From: Tenebrio molitor
Lineage: Eukaryota; Arthropoda; Insecta; Coleoptera; Tenebrionidae
DNA: 64,000 nt
Direction: 5' to 3'
Assembly: GCF_963966145.1 (NCBI RefSeq)
Contig: NC_091048.1
Span: 28,954,001 to 29,018,000, forward strand
Shown: one piece after another, positions 1-11,523 of the stretch
How positions within the stretch are numbered: the first letter of the stretch is position 1
Layout of the letters: each line of letters begins with the position of its first letter
Program-made: the position numbers and the translations under genes
The notes under the pieces: generated by a model
The model's database searches: none
Seen by the model: the letters and a program-made list of their open reading frames with translations, nothing else
Told to the model about the DNA's origin: nothing

Positions 1-1444
1 AGAACATCACGTGGAACGACAACGGAACGATCACGTTCCTTCAAAGGAGATTTTGGTATTACGACGAGACAGTGAGAAAGAACGGTCTTCTAGACAGCAT
101 CACCACAGTGAACACCATACCCCTGGTAGGTTTCCCTCTGGAACCACCCTCCAAAACCCACAACGGAAAATATCTTTTCCAGACGGCTGCGTATCTGTCA
201 CGATCTTGGAACTACCTATACCGCAAAGCAGTCTCTTTCACTGTGTCAGGTCTGACCTCGCATATCTACGCCACGCACACAGTCGGTGACTTACTCTTCG
301 ACGGTTACAAGGAACCCTTGATCAGGATAGCACGTTCCACACCTTTATTTGCCAGTTTCGGTTTTCCCGACTGGGGCAGATTCGGATGGTTTTACCAAGT
401 GAGTTTTTTCCATCTGGCACATCATCACATCATTTGTCTTTTAGAGAAACGGTTCCTCAGATTTCGATGGTGTCTTCAACATGGGCACCGGCACCAATTC
501 CCTCTTTGGAAATATATACAATTGGAATTACGCCAACACTACAGATTATTTCGAGGGTGAATGCGGAAAGGTCGAGGGATCTCTTGGAGAATTTTTCTCT
601 CGAAATCTCGGACGCGACACAATTACAATGTTCGCAGTGGAAACTCGCCGACTGGTACTTCTCAAATATGCAGGAAACGAAACAGTGAATGGTATTTTCG
701 GTTACAAGTACATCGGCGAAGATCACATGCTCGACAATGGTAACGACTAAAATTTTAGTGTTTAGCAACGCTGATCGTAACTTGTAGGAACCATCCACCC
801 CGAGAACAAATGCTTCTGCAATGGAGAATGTGTTCCATCTGGTGTGGCAAACTTGTCGCTAACGAAATTCGGGATACCACTTTTCGGTTCGCTACCCCAT
901 TTCTACAGGGCAGATCCGTACTACGTTAATTCAGTTGAGGGCCTACAACCGGACGGCACTAAACACGAATTTTCTTTCACGATAGAACCTGTGAGTATTT
1001 GTCGATAACCGTCGATACAGACTAATGTGAACATGTCTAGAGCACTGGCATACCGTTGGAAGTTAATGCCAGGGTCCAGGCTAACCTGTTGCTGCAACCG
1101 ATTCGCTATTTAAGGTAACTTTTATTTTATGTTTTGCTTTCGTGTAATGTAAGTTTTTCAGCCTATACGAACAAGTCCCTAGAATATTTATGCCCATTCT
1201 TTGGGTCCAGCAGTCTTTCAAACTCTCCGGGACGACAGCGTTCTTGTTGAAACTTGTCCTAGCCATACCGACCATTTGTATTTCGATCGGAAGTTTAATG
1301 GTGGCGACTAGTTTTGCTTTGACATTTTATATAATTTCCAAAAAATGTTGGAATAAAAAACAATGTAAAAAAGCGAATGATTCCTTGTCTTTGGAACAGC
1401 TTGCTCCGTTAAAAGAACGCCAATTAAATAACGAAGTAACATGA
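1..1444 (+). CDS. CD36-family scavenger receptor, gene A (5' end outside window)
   Basis: Partial gene. Exons read as <1-125, 183-398, 445-739, 788-990, 1041-1114 and 1162-1444, all with GT-AG borders. The lengths of exons 2-5 (216, 295, 203, 74) equal those of the three intact paralogues downstream. Family hallmarks are the NITWNDNGT block in exon 1, the FGWFY motif ending exon 2, the PENKCFCNGEC cluster, and the PHFYRADPYY block in exon 4. Exon 6 carries the C-terminal TM helix and a lysine-rich cytoplasmic tail. The family consists of two-TM surface receptors for lipids or dying cells. Two of the six ectodomain cysteines are replaced: the one in the 'xMCRP' motif of exon 3 is Arg, and the one in the 'SSC' motif of exon 4 is Thr. 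The reading frame is otherwise intact, so the gene looks functional. A poly-A signal lies at about 1521. Ligand unknown. Confidence 0.9.
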
Positions 1445-1532
1445 CGATGTTAAATGTGCAAACAAAATCTAAGAGCGCTACCAGGGTATTATTAATGTAA
1501 AATATAATTATGTATATAAAATAAATAAAATA

Positions 1533-1940
1533 CACTGTTCAAAAAAAAATTAGAGGCATTTTAATTTTCGACTAATAGCAGAAATTAATTAAACGATGTA
1601 TACTAACTACTTATCATGGAAAATGCAACACCCAGAAATAAGCCGCATTATCGGAATGCGAGAAGCAGGTCTTTCCTATAGGCCTATAGGGCAATCGCTC
1701 ATCGTGTGGGACGAAATGTGGCCACTGTGTTACGGTGTTGTCGTGCCTGGTTTGAAGACCAGTGTCACTGAAACTTTCACCGTTTTTCTTAGTTATGGCC
1801 CAATTATTGTACACTTCAGTTCACTGAAAAAGGATACACGTACATTTTACTTGTGTCACTGTCATTAACAGTGGCAGATAATTGAAATAATTCGATTCCA
1901 GGTGAAGTAAAAGTGTACGTAATGCCTCCTCAATTAAGTA
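1533..1940 (+). mobile_element. Tc1/mariner remnant with transposase N-terminal piece
   Basis: After a terminal-looking ACACTGTTCAAAAAA stretch, codons from about 1596 read QHPEISRIIGMREAGLSYR. After one frameshift near 1690 the text continues HRVGRNVATVLRCCRAW (about 1700-1755). This is the helix-turn-helix DNA-binding start of a Tc1-like transposase. The catalytic part is absent. The weak inverted match AATGCCTC near 1922 may be the right end. Internally deleted and inactive. Confidence 0.6.
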
Positions 1941-2679
1941 TTATTCTTTATTTTCAGGGTTTATTGTGGGTTCTTTTAAGTCTGGTATAATCAAAATTCG
2001 TTTGTAAATTCTTACCTGATAACTTATTATGGGTAAACATGGAAACAAATATCAAGTAAATTTACACAGCAAAAAATTGCAAAAATCTCTCTCAAGACGT
2101 GTATGCTTTTTCCGTGAACAGAAGTGTACAAAGTTTCATCAAAATAAGTATGCTATTTCTGGGTGTTTTCCATGATAAGTAGTAGAAGTATATTTTCAAA
2201 ATGCAGGCTCAATTTTCGTATCGGTTGTATGAAAAATTTTCATTTCATATTCGTCGAATTGGTTGCGTAAGAGGTAAAATAAATATGTGATTATAATTAA
2301 ATTTATAATATAATTAACATAAGCATAGACGACAGAAGCTACGAGACAGCGACACGGTGAAAAAAAATTAGTAACGGTGACTCACTCATATAGGAACCGT
2401 TTCTTAACTAAAATCAATTTTGGTGTTGCTGAAAATATTGCAACACGTGAAAATCTCTATTAGTTACTTTATGACATTTCATGCTGGATGATGCAAGTTA
2501 AGTCAAAATTTCACATTTTTTGTTTTTCACATACCTCTTTGACCATACATTTTTTGAAACACGGTATATGAATGGTAAACTATAAAATTTCAGAAAATGT
2601 AAAAATAAAACTACTTCCCTAAAGGAATCAAGGCAATTCAGTTCACATGTGGCGGTGCTACAGTTACAATATAGCTATT
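1941..2679. other. Intergenic, no gene seen
   Basis: AT-rich sequence with no long reading frame, no splice-supported exon and no strong inverted repeat. Nothing recognised. Confidence 0.5.
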
Positions 2680-2799
2680 AAGACAACAAGTGTTTTATAG
2701 ACGATTTAAAAATCGAGATCGTAGTTTAAATCAGAGCGACCGCAGGGAGCGAGGATTTAATAGATCGAGATTTTTAAACTATAAAACACGCGTTGTCTT
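2680..2799. repeat. Hairpin MITE with CG-rich core
   Basis: Inverted arms of about 45 bp: AAGACAACAAGTGTTTTATA on the left pairs with TATAAAACACGCGTTGTCTT on the right. The core, around 2740, is a GC-rich GAGCGACCGCAGGGAGCGAG. The architecture matches several other hairpins in this window. It has no coding capacity. Confidence 0.7.
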
Positions 2800-2954
2800 C
2801 AAGATTTTTTCTAACACTAACATCTTATCAGAAATTTTAATAAATTCAGAAATTATTCGAGGCGCGTCACAATACACAAAATGCGGAGGTTGCCGTGGGT
2901 ACTATGGTAATAATATCAACAAACTTGGAAAAAAACAATTTTCATCGTTGAAAT

Positions 2955-3220
2955 GTGCCAAAACGTTCCAGAAGAAATAAGAAAAAAGGGGCAATTTGTT
3001 ACCAATGAAGTCTAAAAGTGCATACGAAAAGGTGTATGTTTCGTTTCAAGGCCGGAACAAAAAAAAGCAACACGGAGGTAACGGAAGATGTCATTTTGGC
3101 TTTTCTTGATATGGGGTAAGCGTGTAGAACTTCATTAAAAGTTAATTCACACTACGGCAAGAATCATTTGAAGAAAATGTAAAGATTGCCAGTTTTCGAT
3201 GGCCGGGCACTTGCATTGGA
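2955..3220 (+). pseudogene. Decayed fragment of a tyrosine-recombinase-like (Crypton/ZMYM-type) protein
   Basis: Short segments in shifting frames read VPEEIRKKGQFVTNE (about 2962), KSKSAYEKVYVSFQ (about 3010), VTEDVILAFLDMG (about 3078) and ENVKIASF (about 3172). The order and motifs resemble the N-terminal domain of the large insect family of Crypton-derived, recombinase-like proteins: an SK.AYEK.Y..F block followed by a TE.V.LAF block. Several frameshifts and stops make it non-functional. A second fragment of the same type lies on the - strand near 31.6 kb. The family call is from motif memory only. Confidence 0.35.
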
Positions 3221-3959
3221 TGAAACAGCAGAAGTTAAAGAAGAAGATGTTAGGAACAAGAGCACGAAGCTAATGTGGCAGTTCCAATTCAATAATTGTA
3301 CTTTTCACTTTTGTGATAATTACTGTAAAAATGATGAATAAAATGTTACTTGAATAATATGTATGAGCGTATTTTATGACTCTATAAGATACGTTGCTAT
3401 TGACGACGTGTCTTATAGAGAAAAGCGTATTTTATGGGAAACATAAGGTGTGAGCTCAAATGTACCATGGAAACAGTATAAGATATTAGTGTTAGAAAAA
3501 TAAAGTAGAAAAACGTCTTTCACTTTCAGACATGAACACCAATCGCACAAAACAAAATATGTAATAATATCCAAACTGGTTCTGTAAATAAATGTTTTTT
3601 ATTATTGTTTTAACAAACATTTTAAATAATTCTGTTTACTGTTTTCAATTTTCGTCAGATGACAAATTGCTAATTTTTATTTTTTTTTTTTTGAGATCGT
3701 TGACCAGAGTCTAATAACACTAGTCTACAAATTTTGACTTTAAAAAAGTATTCTTCGCGTAAAGTACTTTTTTTATTAATCTTCATATGCTGAATACAAA
3801 ATTTATAATATATACGTAAAATTAGTTTCCGTTTTCTAGAAAAAAAAAATTACACGATTTTTGCAAAAATTAACAGAAATCATACTGTTCTTCTATACAT
3901 TATTCTGTATATATTGTATTCTGCTTCTGTAACATCTCTACAAACAGTCCAGCAATAAT
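3221..3959. other. Intergenic, no gene seen
   Basis: AT-rich, with homopolymer runs and a short imperfect palindrome around 3367-3432 (GTATTTTATGACTCTATAAG with TCTTATAGAGAAAAGCGTAT). No coding signal recognised. Confidence 0.45.
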
Positions 3960-4516
3960 ACTCGTCTACAGTGGAAAAATATTCGGAATAATTTTAACTA
4001 ACTTTTGCTTGTCTACCCATGCTGAATACGAGTTGATAAGTAAAAGTCATTTATTAGTTTAAGTTTTCACGATACCTGATATCTTCCAAATTTAACGATC
4101 CTAACCTTCTTAAACTTGATAATATTGATATTTACTTAGTTAGTTGACATCAAATGTCGAAAATATTGCGTTTTGGTGCTCTGTTCTGTATTACTAAGTG
4201 ATAAGAGTGTTAAAAGAGACATTTTGCTATAAAATATGATTCTTTTATTTACTTTTAACACTTTTATCACTTAGTAATACAGAACAGAGCACTAAAACAC
4301 AATATTTTCAAAATTTGATGCCAACTAGCTAGTAAATATCAGTATTATCAAGCTCAAGGAAGTTAGGATCGTTAAATTTGGAAGATATCATTTGTATCAG
4401 GTATCGTGAAAACTTAAACTAATAAATGACTTTTACTTATCAACTCGTATTCAGCATGGGTAGACAAGCAAAAATTAGTTAAAATTATTCAGAATATTTT
4501 TTCACTGTAGACCAGT
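3960..4516. mobile_element. Long palindromic (foldback) element
   Basis: Two arms of about 260 bp in inverted orientation are separated by a spacer of about 30 bp centred near 4235. The outer ends read CTACAGTGGAAAAATATTC (left) and GAATATTTTTTCACTGTAG (right), and similarity continues through the arms with scattered mismatches. No reading frame. This is a non-autonomous DNA element that sits directly upstream of pseudogene B. Confidence 0.8.
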
Positions 4517-4590
4517 GTAATTATACGAAGGTCAGATTTTGCTATTCTGCGTAGCGGTCAATAGAACGATTATTATCAATATAAATAAAT

Positions 4591-5547
4591 ATGTCGAAGG
4601 AGAAACAAAAAAAAGTGCGTGTTCTTGGTTTGTCTCTGTTGATTATTTTTGTTTGATTGGTGTTAATTTTCACATCAGCCGATTTATTCAAATTCATCAT
4701 TCGAAAAACGTTAGTCCTGAAACCTATATATCCGACGTGTGGAAACATATTCCCGAACTCGTGCCCGCGGACATATATTTGTTCAATTGGATAAATCCGA
4801 AAGAAATTTACAAGAGTGTCAAACCCAAATTTTAACAGGTCGGACCTTACCGGTTTATGATGGACATGATAAAAAGCAACATTACATGGAACGACAACGG
4901 TACTGTGACTGTTTAGACTGCTAAAATATTGGTACTACAACAAGGAAGACTCTAAAGGGGATTTACAAGATGTGGTTACTACTTTACATCCGACCGCTTT
5001 GGTAAGCTTTTGAGGTCAAGAATGAAAAAATAAGCAGTGATGTGTTTTTAAAACTTTTTTTGTTTGATTTTTTAATTTTGATAAATAATAGCTATTTATT
5101 ATACAAGTGTCTTATAAGGCAAATAAGTCACGAAAGAAATGATTATCCACGAGAGCTTGCTCGAGTGGGCTAATTTTTCTTGAGTGACTTATTTGCTGTT
5201 AAGGCACTACTGTAACAGTTAACAGTAAAAACACCATCAAAACCCAAAAATGCATTTTATCTTTTAATATAAATGTTAACGTAAGCCTCAACAAATGATT
5301 TCATCTGAGATTCCTGTTTCATATAATTCTAAGTCAAAGTTTCACGATGGGAAAGATTGGGTTGGTTTTATGAGGTAAATTAAAAAATTAATGTCAACGT
5401 TACTCCCTCTAATCCTTGAACCTGTAAGTTCCAATATAAAATTATGACAAAATTGTTAAACATATTAAAACAGAACACTGGCGTACTCTGGAGGTAAAAG
5501 CTAGTGTCCAGTTCAGCATGTACCTGCATTCAGTTTTGGACATATCG
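4591..5547 (+). pseudogene. CD36-family pseudogene psi-B
   Basis: Exon 1 (4591-5001) aligns along its length to exon 1 of gene C and keeps the GTAAGC donor at 5002. It carries an in-frame TGA after 21 codons, a deletion of about 7 bp near 4725 (at the family's 'KPGTRMYD' region), a stop after KPKF and another after TVTV. Downstream only scraps survive: the end of exon 2 with its donor (about 5345-5374), the last codons of exon 4 with GTAAGT (about 5405-5425), and exon 5 with a 1-bp deletion and its donor (about 5474-5547). Exon 3, most of exons 2 and 4, and exon 6 are missing. Collapse of the body by internal deletion is the likeliest history. Confidence 0.9.
5105..5208. repeat. Hairpin MITE with CG-rich core, inside psi-B
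   Basis: The arms GCAAATAAGTCAC and GTGACTTATTTGC, extended outward by AGTGTCTTATAAGG and its complement, flank a core of CCACGAGAGCTTGCTCGAGTGG. It lies in the remnant of the first intron of psi-B. Confidence 0.75.
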
Positions 5548-5637
5548 TAAGTTATGGATCTTCATCACCCGTTTTTTTTAAGTACTATTCCTTAAGTACG
5601 TATTGTGATTGAAATAATCTAATGTAAACAAAAATAA

Positions 5638-5715
5638 AATACACTGCTCAAAAAAAAATTCGAGGAACATCAATTTTCGACCAACAGCATAAATCAATTA
5701 AAGCCTGAAAAGGAA
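5638..5715 (+). repeat. Solo end of the Tc1-like element found at 1533
   Basis: ACACTGCTCAAAAAAAAATT followed by TTTTCGACCAACAGC parallels 1531-1590 closely. In both places it begins about 90 bp downstream of the 3' end of a CD36 gene or pseudogene, so it was probably carried along in the duplication. No transposase remnant follows here. Confidence 0.5.
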
Positions 5716-6170
5716 AGTTCCCTTTTCATGTTGGCGACTACATTCCACTTTATCATTAATAAATTTTCAGTGCACTGTCGTCGAACTGGTTACGTAAGAG
5801 AGAGAAACTAAATAATCATTTATTAATCATTATTTACAATTAAAAATATCATTTTCAATAATTAGTATGTACTAGATAAATCGTGAAATGCATGACCTGT
5901 AAAAGATTTTTACAAATTGTAAAAAAAATAAAACTAAATATGTACTTCGTTATGGACGCCAATCGCAGAAAAAAAAATCCAAACTGATTTTTAAAAAAAT
6001 ATACCGATATTGCCAATTTTGGAAATTTTGTGAAAATTTAATAATTTTTATATTTTTTGTCATGATCGTTGACCGGTTTTTGAATGACGTATCACATGGA
6101 GGTCAAATTGTAATGTTTAACACAGTATTCTACATAACAGCCAACAGAACGATCACTAATCGAAACAAAG

Positions 6171-9100
6171 ATGTCGAGCGGGAACCAAAAAAGAGTGTGC
6201 GTTCTTGGTTTGTCTCTGCTGACCATTTTTGCTGGATTAGCGTTAATTTTCACATCAGCCGACTTATTCAAGATCATCATTCGAAAAATATTGGTTCTGA
6301 AACCTGGAACCCGCATGTACGACGTGTGGAAACATGTTCCCGAACTTGTGCCTATGGACGTTTATCTGTTTAATTGGACAAATCCAGAAGAAATTCGCAA
6401 CAAGAGTGTCAAACCGAAATTTCAACAAGTTGGACCTTATCGATTTATGATGGAGGCGAGGAAAAGCAACATCACGTGGAACGAGAATGGCACTGTTACG
6501 TTCAAACACCTGAAATATTGGTACTACAACAGAGACGACTCTAAAGGGGATTTACAAGATATGGTTACTAATTTACATCCGACCGCTTTGGTAAGCTCCA
6601 ATTTTTAAAAAACGAAGTACGAAAGTTAGTCCAGAAATTATAGTGACTATTTCCTTCGAAAAATTTAAGCTAATCAAAAAGCTGTAATATTTTACTTTTT
6701 ACCAATCGATTAATTCCCACATACATCAAACGTGCGTGTTCAGACAATCAGAGTGGTTGCTTTCATCCAATCAAAAATGTTTATCACTTATAATTACACG
6801 AGAGCTTTTTTTTGTCGAAGTAAACTTGACATTTCAATGACAATTTTGTTGCCTGGCAATTTAACGAAAAAAACTGCCGTAGGACGAGTAATTTTTTCTG
6901 GCAGTTTTTTGAGTTTAATTGCAGGCAACAAAACTCGAATTATAAATGTCAAGTTTACTTCGACCCAAAAAAAAAAGCTTGAGTGTAATTCGGTAACACA
7001 ATTTAATGAATACGGAAAAGTACGATGATGCAGACCTACTAGAATCAGACGCTTTCAAAAGTTAGGTTCCGTTTTGTCACTGGAAAAGTTAGGGCAAACT
7101 TTTTTCGCTGTCATAGTGACAAAAACATCGCTGCTTATGGGATTTTTAGTGTATGAATTAAATTATCGCGGATAAATCATCCTCCTAGTCTGTCTTTTGT
7201 CAAAAGCGGATAAAATTTCATGTTACTCCTGTCAGATTCTCAAATTGTTTTTAATAATTGTGTTTTTAATAACTGTAAGTATTATAAATAAATAATTAAC
7301 GTTAAAGTTTGTATTATGGAATTAATCTTGCCAAAAATAATTCATGTATAAAAAATCCCATAAGCCGCGATGCATTTGTCACTTTGCATCTGGATAAAAT
7401 GTGCTTAAACTTCCATGGCAAACTTTTTCGAACCTGATTATTGTTTGTTCTTATGATAACGAACCAACAATCTTAAACATTGACACAGTTTGTAATAAAT
7501 TGAAGTGCAAAATGGCCAATTCAATTTTTCATAATTACCTACCTATTATTATTCATTAAATTATCTCATCGAATTACGCTCGAGGTTGTTTTCGTCCAGG
7601 ATAAAATTTCATTTTTTAAGCTCTAATTTGGTTTCTTTTTGGTAAATTGACTCCACAAACCACCAAATAAAAAAACTCGTCCTTCGGACTCGTTTTTTTT
7701 ATCGGGTGGTTTGTGTCGTCAATTTACCAAGCAACCAAATTATCGTAAAAAAATTCAATTTTATCCGGACAAAAAAAAACCTCTCGTGTAATTACAGTCG
7801 ATAAATTTCCCAATTTTCACTCAAACATTTTTGCTTTAGACAATTTTACTCGTTGAATTTGGACATTTTTATTGAAAGGTTAAACCCTCGAGCTGAAGCT
7901 CTCGGGTCTACCCAGAACAAAAATGCCCAAATTCAACTCGTAAAATTGTCAAAGCAAAAAGTTTTCGTAAAATTGAAAAATTTATCCGATACAGAAATTA
8001 GGTATTGTTATTTTACCTTCGATAATTTAATTCATGTATAAAAAAACCCACAAGCCGCGATGCATTTGTCACTTTGACATCGGATAAAGTTAGCCCCCTA
8101 ACTTTGCATCTGGATAAAATGCGCTTAAACTTCCATAGCAAACTTTTTCTAACCTGATTATTGTTTGTTGTTATGATAACGAACCAACAATCTTAAACAT
8201 TGACACAGCTTGTATAATAAATTGAAGTGCAAAATGGCCAATTCAATTTTTCATAATTACCTACCTATTATTATTCATTAAATTATCTCATCGAATTACG
8301 CTCCAGGTTTTTTCGTCCAGAATAAAATTTCATTTTTTAAACTCTAATTTGGTTTCTTTTTGGTATATTATCGTAAAATAAATTCAATTTTATCCGGACA
8401 AAAAAGACCTCTCGTGTAATTCGCACTAGAGCAAAACTGTTGTTAATAAATCACCTTAGATACCAATTCAGTGCAAATGTCATGAGCATGAACTTAACAT
8501 GAAAATTAGAAAAAATAGCATAAAAATTCGTTTTATAAAACTTAAGAGCATTCTTCATTTACAGGCAATCAGGTCTGCGGCAGTTCTGGTGCAAATCTGA
8601 CTCGTATCTTAATTTTAAATTTTATGAAATTTGTGTTTTAATATCTATTGTAAACTAATTCTTCGCCTTTACTTCAACACCACCCACATTTCAGGGAGTA
8701 TCTCACGTGTCCCGGACTTGGAACTACGTGATACGAAAAGGGGTCTCGATTTCCCTCCGAAGCATCACCCCCACTATCCACATCAGTCGTAAAGCCGAAG
8801 ATCTACTCTTCAAAGGTTACCCTGACACGCTAATGAAGTTAGCGAAAACTTTTCCTTTCTTTGCTAATGCCGATATTCCACAATGGGAACGATTCGGTTG
8901 GTTTTACATGGTAAATCCAAAAATGAATGTTGACAAGGAGGTATACCATTTCCTTCATTCAATTCTGTACAGAGAAACGGCTCCACCGATTTTGAGGGTG
9001 TGTTCAACATTAAAACTGGAATCAATTCAGAATTTGGAAGAATTAACACCTGGAACTACTGGACCCAAACTCCCTATTTTGGCGGAGACTGTAGAAAAGT

Positions 9101-10015
9101 CGACGGCTTCGTTGGTGATCTTTTTGATCCGGATTCGATTGGAGATACTATTATAATGTTTTCACCGGACCTGTGTAGACCGATAATTCTTCAGTACGAT
9201 GGAGAGAAAAAAGTGAAGGGTATTATGGGAAACAAATACTCTTTTGACGATTACATGCTCGACAATGGTACTACTTTTTTCAAATTCCAAAAACTGAATT
9301 AATAATAAAAACTTTTCAGGGACAAAGTATCCAGAAAATAAATGCTATTGTAACGGTGACTGTTTTCCAAGTGGAATTTTCAACGTTTCCAGTTGTCGAT
9401 ATGGTATGCCAGGATTCAGCTCCTTGCCACACTTTTACAAAGCTGATCCACTCTATACTAACTCAATCGAGGGTATGCGACCGACCAAGGAAAAACACGA
9501 ATTTTACATAGTCCTCGAACCCGTAAGTTTCAATATAACGTTTTCACAAAATTTTTATACTACTATACAATAGAACACTGGCATAGTATTGGAGGTACAA
9601 ATTAGCATTCAGTTCAGTATGCACCTGCATTCAATTCCGGATATATCGTAAGTTATACAACTTTTCAAGTTCATTTTTTTTGTAATCGTATTCCACAAGT
9701 CCTCATCGTGATTGTGCGACAAACGATTACTTAAACTTTTATTTTTAACTTTTTAGATTATTTGAAAACGTCCCGGACGTTTTGTTTCCAACAGTATGGT
9801 CCCAACAGCAAGTCAAAATTCCTGACAGCGAAATTTCAAAATTGAAACTGTTCTTAAATATACCAATGATGTTTATATCAATTGGCGTTTTGATGCTTGT
9901 TGCAGGTTCAACTTCATTAATTTATCACTTCATTAAATCCAAAAAAGATAAGTGTTCACATCAAGAAGATATTCCTTTAAATAGTAACCACCAAAATAAT
10001 ATTGTAAGTACATAA
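6171..10015 (+). CDS. CD36-family scavenger receptor, gene C
   Basis: Complete six-exon gene: 6171-6590, 8695-8910, 8973-9267, 9320-9522, 9574-9647 and 9757-10015, encoding 488 aa. The N-terminal TM helix spans about residues 9-31. The ectodomain has YLFNWTNPEE near residue 66 and the NITWN and NGT glycosylation sites. Six cysteines (252, 280, 319, 321, 325, 336) match the CD36 disulfide set. The C-terminal TM is about 436-462, followed by a charged tail. The start is the ATG of MSSGNQKR, which aligns with the starts of D and E. It is a two-TM surface receptor that in this family takes up lipids, lipoproteins or apoptotic debris; the specific ligand cannot be read from sequence. The 2.1-kb intron 1 is packed with repeats. 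All splice sites are canonical. Confidence 0.93.
6791..6990. repeat. Palindromic MITE in intron 1 of gene C
   Basis: The ends TAATTACACGAGAGCTTTTT and AAGCTTGAGTGTAATT, plus the inner arms AAGTAAACTTGACATTT and AAATGTCAAGTTTACTT, make an almost complete 200-bp hairpin. The termini resemble the ACACGAGAGG end of the repeat family at 7341, 8031 and 29961. Confidence 0.75.
7060..7170 (-). repeat. Partial inverted copy of the 7341 repeat family
   Basis: Sequence around GTTAGGGCAAAC, ATCGCTGCTTATGGGATTTT and ATGAATTAAATTATC matches the reverse complement of the start of the 7341 repeat. With that copy it forms a large imperfect palindrome. Confidence 0.6.
7341..7798 (+). repeat. Interspersed repeat, copy 1 (about 460 bp)
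   Basis: Begins TTCATGTATAAAAAATCCC and ends ACCTCTCGTGTAATTACAG. The inner hairpin (about 7630-7735) has a CTCGTCCTTCGGACTCG loop. Further copies are at 8031-8422 (same strand, hairpin missing) and 29961-30448 (opposite strand, full length). No coding frame; a non-autonomous element is likely. Confidence 0.75.
7800..7986. repeat. Hairpin MITE between two repeat copies
   Basis: The outer arms GATAAATTT / AAATTTATC and the inner arms ACAATTTTACTCGTTGAATT / AATTCAACTCGTAAAATTGT enclose a CCTCGAGCTGAAGCTCTCGGG core. It separates the two direct copies of the 7341 repeat. Confidence 0.75.
8031..8422 (+). repeat. Interspersed repeat, copy 2
   Basis: A direct repeat of 7341-7798 with high identity. 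It lacks the central hairpin of about 95 bp and carries an extra segment, GACATCGGATAAAGTTAGCC, that is also present in the 29961 copy. Confidence 0.75.
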
Positions 10016-10368
10016 CTCTAGGTAAATAAAAATATAGAAAACATTCCACAAATAGTAAATTTTAATAAATATAATTATTAATGTGTATTATTTACTTATC
10101 TAATATTCCTCCTCTTTCGTCATCGTTTAAATAAATTGAGCGCGATTTTATAATCTAACTCCTCCTCTCCTCTTCTCACTAAGAGGTGTCAAATACTAAT
10201 CTCCTCGTTATTAGTATTGCCTGTCATAAAACGTTAGAGTTCTGGGATCACTATACTACAAAATTAAATAATTAGTGCTTTTAAATCACTACTTGATAGA
10301 AATCTCCATAATGATAAATAAATCCGGCCTAGGTACCGTATTCTCTTTATAACAAACATTATAACTAA

Positions 10369-10690
10369 CGGGCCTTCAAATAAATTTATATTTATAGCAA
10401 CCTATGGAAATTCAATTCTTTGCAACATTTTTTCAGCGTAGAAAATGACACAAGAAACGTCTGACATTTTAACGAAATAAAATTAGGTTAGAAAATATTT
10501 TTAATTTTTCTAGTGCATTCTCCCTATTCCCCCTCCACGGAATATGACAATATGAAATTGGGAAAAGCTCACTATGTAACCTGTGTAACTCTAGAGAATA
10601 ATTGGTTACCTACAAAAATTACTTTACACTGTTAACAGAATTAGAATGTAGCCTACGCCAACTTTAAATATATATTTATTTGAAGGCCCG
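10369..10690. repeat. Inverted-repeat element, about 320 bp
   Basis: Terminal arms CGGGCCTTCAAATAAAT and ATTTATTTGAAGGCCCG face each other. The interior is AT-rich and non-coding. Confidence 0.6.
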
Positions 10691-11523
10691 ATATAAAAAT
10701 GCGGACGTAACTTTTCAACCCCATCACTATTATACCTACTTACTTCTATCTCCTTGGAACGTAAGACCAATAACGAGGTTTAATACATTACGACGTTGAC
10801 TGTACACTGTACAGACACTAGGTTGAAAGTGTCTTGCCATCATCAGCAAATTATAAACACAATTCACAGTTACCCAATTGATATACTCGTAGTATAAAAA
10901 TGTTAATAAACGTCTTACCATTTAGATAACAGTTTAGTTTACCTTTAGTTAAACATAACTAACGATTAGGCAACCCAAAATTAATTACTACAGTCAGGGT
11001 TGAGTCTATTGTCCTCTCGAAAGATCCGCCCGAAGGCTGCAACCAAATGTACTCGTATGTGTGATGTGCTGTTTGTAATAACTGCAGAGAATTTCTTCCG
11101 CCAAAATGTGGGTACTTCTGGTTGCAGCAATCCAGGCAAGGAGGGAAAAAGAGAGTAGGGAGAGGCATGTGAAACCGAGTTGATGGCTACTGCATGCACG
11201 TGTTTGGCCATTCGCCATTAAAAAAAAATCAGTAGTCTACCAAATTAACATTTTACCATATGTTTAGGAAATTGGGATCACTCGTTTTCCCCACGTAGAT
11301 TATTGTTTGCAGGAAAAAACAAACATTTGTGACAAAAAATCGTTGTGCTTGTTCAAGTTATCCGAGAGACGCATCGCAGTAAGAGTTATATAATATAAAT
11401 GAAGCGATCGAACACACTTCACATAATGTTATTTAACAAAAACAAACTGTTTTGGTTGGAGTTTGGTTCAAACAAAATACATAATAGTATATTATGATAT
11501 GAGACTTATTAAGAAGCATTTTG
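10691..11523. other. Intergenic, no gene seen
   Basis: Only short reading frames occur here, without codon-usage or homology support. No strong repeat recognised. Confidence 0.45.
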
